64,000 bases of DNA from CAZZNY01 sp964655935 (lineage in GTDB: Bacteria; Patescibacteriota; Gracilibacteria; BD1-5; UBA2023): NCBI GenBank assembly GCA_964655935.1, contig CAZZNY010000001.1, positions 682,001 to 746,000 on the forward strand. The letters are read 5' to 3'. The notes beneath the pieces were generated by a model. It was not told the DNA's origin and searched no databases. It saw only the letters and a program-made list of their open reading frames with translations. The position numbers were made by a program, and so were the translations under genes. This document shows, in pieces, positions 58,062 to 64,000 of this stretch (positions are counted from its first letter, which is position 1; every line of letters begins with the position of its first letter).

Positions 58062-59057
58062 CTATTCGGAAACTATCAATCTTTTATCCATAAAAGCTCC
58101 TATGATTTGTCATCGCATTACTTCTTCTCCTTTTGAATTTTTCAAAATATATTGAAAACGAGCTGATACTTTTCCTATTGTTTCCATGGCTCCAACAACA
58201 GATATTTTTTCTCAAGAAAAAATCTTAATTCCACTCCACAGGCTTTTTGCATTCTTAAAAGCAAGAATCTTACCTTGTTCTTCATATTTTCCATCGAATG
58301 CCGCCGTTCCAATCTGAGCAGCCACTTCTTCATAAAGATATGGATCAAAATATTTTACCACTTCTTCATTTCCTGGTTTTCGCTCAGAAACTAAAAATAG
58401 TGAATCTTCAGGAACGGTATATTGTCACTCAAAAATACTTCATTTAGTGATTTCTTCCCGCTTAACACCAGGAAAGGTGGCATAATCTACAAAACGAAAT
58501 GCTGATCTGTGTGGCATAAGCTCATCCAGATTCCTCTGACTTTCACATCCTTGTAATTCATGAGAAATAAGTGATTCTCATAATTCGATCACTCACTCAT
58601 TTTCAATAGAAAAAGAGAGCACCTTACTTTTTACAGATAAATCTGCCGGATTTCAAATATACAAAGCTCAATCTTCAAGATCTTCTCTTCCCTCTACTCA
58701 TTCTGCCACATTCTTTCTAGTGTAACAAATATCACCTGGACGAACCATGGAATCTGACTTAACAATAACGACTTTTCCTATCAAATCCAGTCTATTGAGA
58801 GTACAAAATAATTGTTTCGATCCTACCATGGGGGCAATTCAAAAGTGCCCTTGAAGAACTACGCTACTGTTTTTATCTTTTACACGAATTGTTCAAGAAT
58901 CCCTACTAATCTCATAGAGATTAGAGAGTACTCCTTTCCCTCCCAATACTTCCGTCATACTTTCACAAGTCTCTTGAGACAAAACTTGAGTTTCAGCAGT
59001 TTTTTCTCAAGATCACAATACTGTCAGTCAATCAAGATTCTCTTCTCCATCACTCAT
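58062..59057 (-). CDS. Double hotdog protein, FabZ/FabA-like
   Basis: 331 aa, broken into short fragments under the standard code: about 14 of its 34 glycines are UGA. The C-terminal half has LMPHRSAFRFVDYATF (the LxPHRxPFLxVD entry of 3-hydroxyacyl-ACP dehydratases), VAAQIGTAAFDGK and a final VSARFQYILKNSKGEEV strand pair. The N-terminal half contains LQGHFGIAPMVGSKQLF, like the GHFPGxPxxPG active-site loop, so two hotdog folds are joined. The catalytic His is kept in the GHF motif. A role in lipid or acyl-ACP metabolism is likely, unexpected in a lineage that mostly lacks fatty-acid synthesis. The start at 59057 is chosen because the ATGs at 59087 and 59090 overlap the promoter's -10 box. 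Confidence 0.65.
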
Positions 59058-59088
59058 ATTTTTAGAATAAAAAGTAAATATGTTCATC

Positions 59089-59115
59089 ATTATAAAATAA
59101 TTATATATTTGTCAA
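59089..59115 (-). promoter_or_regulatory. Promoter of the hotdog gene
   Basis: On the minus strand TTGACA (59110-59115), 15-bp spacer, TATAAT (59089-59094), both perfect consensus. It puts the RNA start near 59082, downstream of the first two in-frame ATGs. Confidence 0.8.
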
Positions 59116-59199
59116 TATCCATATCTTGAAAAATATTCTTGCATTCATTTTTTATTTATATATACTACCTTGCGTTACAAGGTACTAAAAATATAAATT

Positions 59200-59529
59200 A
59201 TGTCTGAGGAACTCTCAAAAATCACTGCCCAAATGAGAAAAGGTATACTCGAATATGCCATTCTTTCCGTGATAGCCAAGGGCGATGTCTATGCTTCCGA
59301 TATTCTCTCGGCACTAAAAACTCATCATCTTATCGTCGTGGAAGGTACACTCTACCCACTTCTTTCTCGTCTAAAGACCGACTGAGTACTCTCCTATTCT
59401 TGGGTCGAATCCACTGCCTGACCACCGAGAAAATACTATCGTCTTACCGAAAATGGAAAAGAGTTTCTCAAGCTTATGGATTTTACTTGGCGCGAGCTCG
59501 TACAAGCTATCTCATGAATCACTCAATAA
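59200..59529 (+). CDS. PadR-family transcriptional regulator
   Basis: 109 aa, a winged-helix DNA-binding protein. MRKGILEYAILSVIAKGDVY, then VVEGTLYPLLSRLKTDGVLS and PPRKYYRLTENGKEFL are the canonical PadR blocks; UGA glycines in the last two are at invariant positions. It ends 36 bp before the PspC-domain gene, and such PadR genes usually repress the adjacent membrane-protein gene. A TTGCAT/TATACT promoter (59139-59166, 16-bp spacer) lies upstream. Confidence 0.9.
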
Positions 59530-59565
59530 TTTACCATTTTAACGCTTTAACCACTTAATATTCCT

Positions 59566-61344
59566 ATGGCAATTTTCACTCTTCTTACACAAACTTTCAA
59601 TGTACCAGAAACATCAAAAGTGTTTCTCGAAAACTATCTGGAACGAGTAAAGATATATCTTTCCAGAAAACATCTTGATCCAAGTCTCCTCGACGATCTT
59701 TCGGAGCGACTTTCCGAGAAGCTTTTTGAGGCTTCAGGTAAAGAAAATGGGATCGTAGAAAAAGATGTCGTCTCTATCATAAATGAACTCGGTGAACCGG
59801 AAGATATTTTTAGGGATGCGAATGAAAACAGGACCCCTGAATCAAATCCGAGAATCACCAAAGAAGCCGTAAAAGATTTTTTTCAACAAGAATTTCATAG
59901 AGATCAAAAAAATGGAATCGTACTTGGAGTTTGTGCTGGAATCTGAGAGACTTTCTGAGTCAACCCACTCTGGATTCGATTATTATTTATCATTCTCACG
60001 ATCACTTATGGATCCGGAATAATAGTCTACATTCTGCTTGGAATTCTTTTACCAGATGCTTCGAGAAAAATAGAAAAAAACGAATCTCCAAAAGAAAAAA
60101 TCAAGCGTCAAGCAACCGAATTTGCTGAGGATATCGAATCTCAGGCAAAATCATACACAGAGAATATTCCTGTTCGTCCAGTCGGAATTATCTGAGGGTT
60201 TATACGTACTGTGATCCAAATTATTGTAAGTATCATTCGTGCTTTTATTCTTCTCATTGTCTTTATCGTACTCTGAGCCCTTTCTCTTACTCTTTTCTGC
60301 GCATGACTCGGGATCATTATCTGAGGTGCCATAAGTTCCACATCCATTCCCGTCCGGTCATTGTTACTATTTGCTTATGTTCCCGGATGGTTTCCAGGGC
60401 TTGCTCTCGCCTGCGGTATCGCACTCGTGATACTTTCTATCATGATCGGTTCTCATACTATTAAGCGCCCCATAGGAAGCGGTTGGTTCGCGCTTGTCTG
60501 TGTTGCCGTATTGTGAGTTGGTCTTTTCGGTGGAGTTTATACCGGTACGAGCATTATTTCAAAATACGCGAACGTCTATGAAAAAACTCTGGGGCAAACA
60601 ACTATCGAGACCTCTTCCGGTTCGACCATAATTCTCTCGGATGATACGACCGACTCTGAAGAAAATACTATTAATTTTGGGAATTTTTCTCTTCCGGAAA
60701 CCGCTGAATTCGTTCCAAGCCCAGATAATAAGCTTACAGTGGAAACAATCGTATCAATACGAGGTCCAGATGAAGCAAGCGCCGAATCGGTATTCTCAAA
60801 AATCGTTCCGATAGATATTCTCTTCTCCAGTTGAACCCTTTCTCTCTCTAAGACAAATTCAAAGGACTTCATGAGTCCTGTTCCATTCTCGTTTCTTGCT
60901 CGAAAAATACGAATAAAAGTTCCTGGAAATATTACTATCATTCCTCGAATCGACGAAAGAAAGTATCAAATGCTCCATTTGCAAGCTTCTCAGGAAATGA
61001 GCTCTTATAACTTTGATTCTTGTTATAATATTCCAGCAAAGTTTAATCCCACCCTTAAGAGTTTTGTCTGCCAAGATTCGGAAAAAATCAGACAAATCGC
61101 GGAAGCGGAAAAACTAACCGAAAAACAGGATCAAGAGCAAGTAATTCAAGAACAGGATGATGATTTTTTCTGAGAATGAATGAGTTGAGTTTCGATCGAT
61201 ACTATCGAGCGTATAAATGAAAAAACTGTTGTCATTTCTTGGCACAATGAGGATGCTAAAAAAGGTAAAATGAAGGTTGAATTCGAATGAAGAGATGAAC
61301 ACAGAAATCCTCTTATATCCAAAAAAACCATCATTACCGAGTAA
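59566..61344 (+). CDS. PspC-domain membrane protein with HAAS-like N-terminus
   Basis: 592 aa. Residues 1 to about 80 form a helical domain (FLENYLERVKIYLSRKHLDP and VVSIINELGEPEDIF) of the HAAS kind, often encoded next to PadR regulators. A PspC domain follows at about 115-170 (IVLGVCAGIGETFGVNPLWI, LGILLP). Then come several more membrane helices and a C-terminal extracytoplasmic beta-rich domain with Cys (about residues 350-592). UGA glycines are frequent in the membrane part. Together with PadR this looks like an envelope-stress sensing module. It ends at a clear terminator (61356-61386). Confidence 0.85.
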
Positions 61345-61355
61345 AATCATAAAAT

Positions 61356-61386
61356 AAAAATCCTTCAAAAATTTGAAGGATTTTTT
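61356..61386 (+). terminator. Terminator of the PadR/PspC operon
   Basis: AAAAATCCTTCAAA (61356-61369) pairs with TTTGAAGGATTTTT (61372-61385), followed by more T. Confidence 0.9.
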
Positions 61387-61450
61387 AAAAAGGCTCACTC
61401 AAGAGAAAAATCACCCATTCGCATCTACCCAAAATATAGACATTATTCAC

Positions 61451-61477
61451 TTGCATTTAAATAAATTAATCTACACT
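61451..61477 (+). promoter_or_regulatory. Promoter of the 170-aa gene
   Basis: TTGCAT (61451-61456), 15-bp spacer, TACACT (61472-61477); 30 bp before the ATG at 61507. Confidence 0.6.
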
Positions 61478-61506
61478 TATCTGAAGAAATATTTAATATA
61501 CCAATC

Positions 61507-62019
61507 ATGGAAAATTTAGGTAATTTTATCGCACCAAAGAATGTTCATATCATTCAGAATTGGCGACCTTACTTTTGATTTGATCAATTTGAGAGAGAGA
61601 TTACTCAGATAGAAATTGTTTCACCGAAATGATGAATCCTAGAAGTCCCGGTAGATTCGATTGATATGAAAAATCTTACAGCAATAGTAACACCAAATAC
61701 ATCGATTCGTTTTTCAAAGAATTTAGATTCATCCTCTCCGGACTTCGATGACATTCTCTGATTCTGAACAATAACTCCGAGTGAACCTATTGTCATCCAT
61801 CTTGGAAAAATGGAACAGAATCATTATAATCATCTTACATGAGGGCTTTCGAATGATCTCAGAAAATCCATACCAAAAGAAATTCTTTCTATTCTTGATA
61901 TTGGATGGACTCATCCTCAAGCGATAATTCCTCAAACAATTTCAACGAAAACCCCTCAAGAACCGATAACGATAACTCCGAGAAATCCAAACAAAGGAAA
62001 AAATCCACGAGCTGCTTAA
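61507..62019 (+). CDS. Hypothetical protein
   Basis: 170 aa, hidden under the standard code (about six UGA glycines against five GGN). MENLGNFIAPKNVHIIQNWR opens a beta-rich body (QIEIVSPKGGILEVPVDS, TAIVTPNTSIRF) and a short disordered Thr/Pro/Asn tail (QEPITITPRNPNKG). No signal peptide or membrane segment; no family recognised. Single gene with its own promoter and terminator. Confidence 0.6.
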
Positions 62020-62026
62020 AGCCCAA

Positions 62027-62055
62027 AAAAAATGCTCCGAAAATGGAGCATTTTT
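62027..62055. terminator. Convergent terminator before uvrB
   Basis: AAAAATGCTCC (about 62028-62038) pairs with GGAGCATTTTT (62045-62055). It can stop both the 170-aa gene and uvrB, which converge here. Confidence 0.85.
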
Positions 62056-62066
62056 AAATGATTTTA

Positions 62067-64000
62067 TTATTTTTTCTTTCCTTTATTTAAATCGATAATA
62101 GCATCTCGAAGTTCTGCGGCAAGCTCGAAATCCAGATTCGTTGCTGCAACATCCATCTCGAGTTCCAGACGACGAATCTTCGTCTCGAGATTTCCTCATT
62201 CTTCATGAAGCGTGTAATCACGCTTTTTTGGTATTCCCATATCCTTGATTGTAGAGTAAATCGTCTGAGGAGTAATGTCGTGCTCAATATTATAGGTGTG
62301 CTGAATGGCTCGACGGTCATCCGTAATCTGAATAGTTCGCGCCATCGCATCCGAGATTATCTTCTCTCGCGAATACATCACGACCGTTCCGTTCACGTTA
62401 CGTGCCGCACGACCGACGATCTGGAGAAGTGCTTGAGTGGAACGTAGGAACCCCTGTTTTTCGGCGTCGAGAATCCCGATAAAAGAAACTTCCGGAAGAT
62501 CGAGTCATTCTCGAAGCAAATTTACTCAGACAATTACTTCCGTTTTTCCCATTCGAAGATTTCTTAAGATTTCGAGTCGATCCAGTGTCTCGACTTCAGA
62601 ATGCAGATAAGCAACCTTTATTCCATTTGATGCAAGAAACTCTGCTAATTCTTCGCTCGATTTTTTTGTAAGTGTCGTAAGCAAAGCTCGTTCTCCACGT
62701 TTTTTTGCCGCATTGATATGTTTCATAAGACTATCAACAACATATTTCATATCTTCGATTTCTATTTTTGGATCCAGAAGTCCAGTCGGACGAATTACTT
62801 GTCGCGCGATTGTTTTTGAATGATCAAGTTCATATGCCGATGGAGTCGCTGAGACACAGACAATTTTTTCTGTCTTTTTCTCGAACTCTTCGAAACGCAA
62901 TGGTCGATTCTCGAAAGCCGTTGGAAGTCGAAAACCATTTTCTATAAGATTTGTCTTTCTTGCGCGATCTCCGGCGTACATTCCCCCGATCTGTGGGATC
63001 GTCATATGCGATTCGTCGATAAATGTCAGATATCATTCTGGAAAAAAATCCATCAAAGTCGACGGAGTATCACCAGGACTTCGTCCAGAAATATACATCG
63101 AATAATTTTCGATTCCATTTACATAGCCGACTTCTGCCATCATTTCAAGATCATATTCGACTTTTGTCTTGATTCGCTCGGCTTTTACGAGATCTCCGGT
63201 TTCAGCGAAATACTTCAGTCTCGTAGTAAGTTCTTCTTTTATTTTCGGTAAAATCTCTTCGATTTTTCCTGCCGCTGCGATCGTGTGTTTTGCAGGGAAA
63301 ATATTAATTTTTTCTGCATTTTCATATACTTCTCCAGTAAAATGATTTCTTCGAGAAATCCTATCAAGATCATTTCAGAAAAATTCGAGTGACCAAATCG
63401 TCTCGGAACTCGATGGGAAAATATCGATCGTATCACCCATGATCTGAAACATTCCTGGACCGAAATCATACGTCGCACGCCTGAACTGCAAGCGAATAAG
63501 ATTATCAATCAAATCCTCAAAAACATACGTTTTTCCCGTCTGAACTTCGAGCACTTGTCACATATATTCACTGACATCTCCGAGTGAATAAATACAGCTT
63601 ACTGATGCGACAATAATAACATCTTTTCGAGTGAGTAAGCTCTCAGTGGCTGCATGGCGAAGTCGGTCAATCTCTTCATTGATCGTCGCTTCTTTTTCGA
63701 TATATGTATCGGTTTTTACGATATAGGCTTCTGGCTGATAATAGTCATAATAACTCACGAAATAATGCACTGCATTATCTGGAAAATATTCCTTAAATTC
63801 CTGAGCAAGCTGTGCCGCAAGTGTTTTATTGTGTGCGATAATGAGCGCTGGGCGATCCATTTGAGAAATGATGTTCGCCATCGTAAAAGTTTTTCCAGAA
63901 CCGGTTACTCAGAGAATCGTACGATATTTTTCTTCTTCAGTTTTCAAGCTTTCAACAATCTCGGTAATCGCTTGTGGTTGATCACCGGTAGGAACATATT
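62067..64000 (-). CDS. uvrB: UvrABC system protein B, 5' end outside the window
   Basis: 644 residues visible; the first 20 or so are cut off at the window edge. It is the damage-verification helicase of nucleotide-excision repair. GDQPQAITEIVESL, then ILGVTGSGKTFTMANI (Walker A; its first glycine is UGA at 63909-63911), YYDYYQPEAYI (beta-hairpin), FIDESHMTIPQIGGM (DEAD-like box), GVNLLREGLDLPEVS and QIVGRAARN (helicase motifs V and VI) appear in order. The C-terminal UvrC-interaction domain (LELEMDVAATNLDFELAAEL) ends the protein. Five or more UGA glycines, all at conserved positions. Confidence 0.97.

Noticed and set aside
1..64000. Reading the many in-frame UGA codons as nonsense mutations and the genes as pseudogenes, or as selenocysteine.
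   Set aside because: Core genes such as alaS, uvrB and pnp would all be dead, and the UGAs sit at conserved glycines, not at cysteines; no SECIS-like hairpins follow them.
1..64000. tRNA-Gly(UCA) gene inside the window.
   Set aside because: No tRNA-like cloverleaf was recognised anywhere in the window.
1..64000. CRISPR arrays, insertion sequences, prophage.
   Set aside because: No regularly spaced short repeats, transposase or integrase motifs were seen; the holin-family protein alone does not indicate a prophage.

Overview
The window comes from a bacterium that reads UGA as glycine (translation table 25), which points to Candidatus Gracilibacteria (BD1-5) or Absconditabacteria (SR1) in the Patescibacteria/CPR. 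The evidence is direct. With standard stops almost every gene breaks into pieces. With UGA = Gly the pieces join in one frame, and the UGA falls on invariant glycines: the KH-domain GKGG of PNPase, FGSGW of superoxide dismutase, VGDNSH and CGGPH of AlaRS, the Walker A region of UvrB, and GGKGASLGE of a PEP-synthase-type kinase. All gene limits below use UGA = Gly, with UAA/UAG as the only stops.

Layout. 1-4.8 kb: a Trm11-like RNA methyltransferase, an orphan structured RNA with its own promoter and terminator, dispersed repeats, and pnp. 4.8-21.7 kb, all on the minus strand: an envelope region with two giant secreted Ig-like-repeat proteins (1805 and about 2582 aa), two small anchored proteins, a WxL-like protein and a DUF916-like (WxL-interacting) membrane protein. 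22-23.3 kb: a VKOR and DsbA pair for disulfide formation. 23.4-25.5 kb: Fe-SOD, cold-shock protein, histidine phosphatase. 25.6-30.4 kb: a 1594-aa kinase with one ATP-grasp domain and three swivelling phosphohistidine domains. 30.5-35.1 kb: a methyltransferase-like protein, glyS under a T-box riboswitch, and two unknown genes. 35.2-39.6 kb: two RNase J paralogues. 39.9-42.5 kb: a metalloprotease and four small pilin-like membrane proteins. 42.7-46.6 kb: a holin-family protein, secG, an OppA-like protein and a polytopic membrane protein. 46.6-53.3 kb: an IscU-like protein lacking two ligand cysteines, a 1670-aa coiled-coil protein flanked by two small genes, and a GC-rich small membrane gene that looks foreign. 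53.4-64 kb: alaS, a STAS protein, an M23 peptidase, a double-hotdog (FabZ-like) protein, a PadR/PspC pair, an unknown protein and uvrB, which runs off the right edge.

Working together: the secretion-related part (SecG, signal peptides, VKOR/DsbA, Ig-like and WxL-like proteins, M23 peptidase, pilin-like proteins, OppA-like uptake) suits a small host-associated cell with an elaborate surface. The RNA part (PNPase, two RNase J, T-box glyS, alaS) is core housekeeping. Eight promoters share a 15-bp spacer between the -35 and -10 boxes, which seems to be a feature of this genome. No tRNA, rRNA, CRISPR array, transposase or integrase was recognised.
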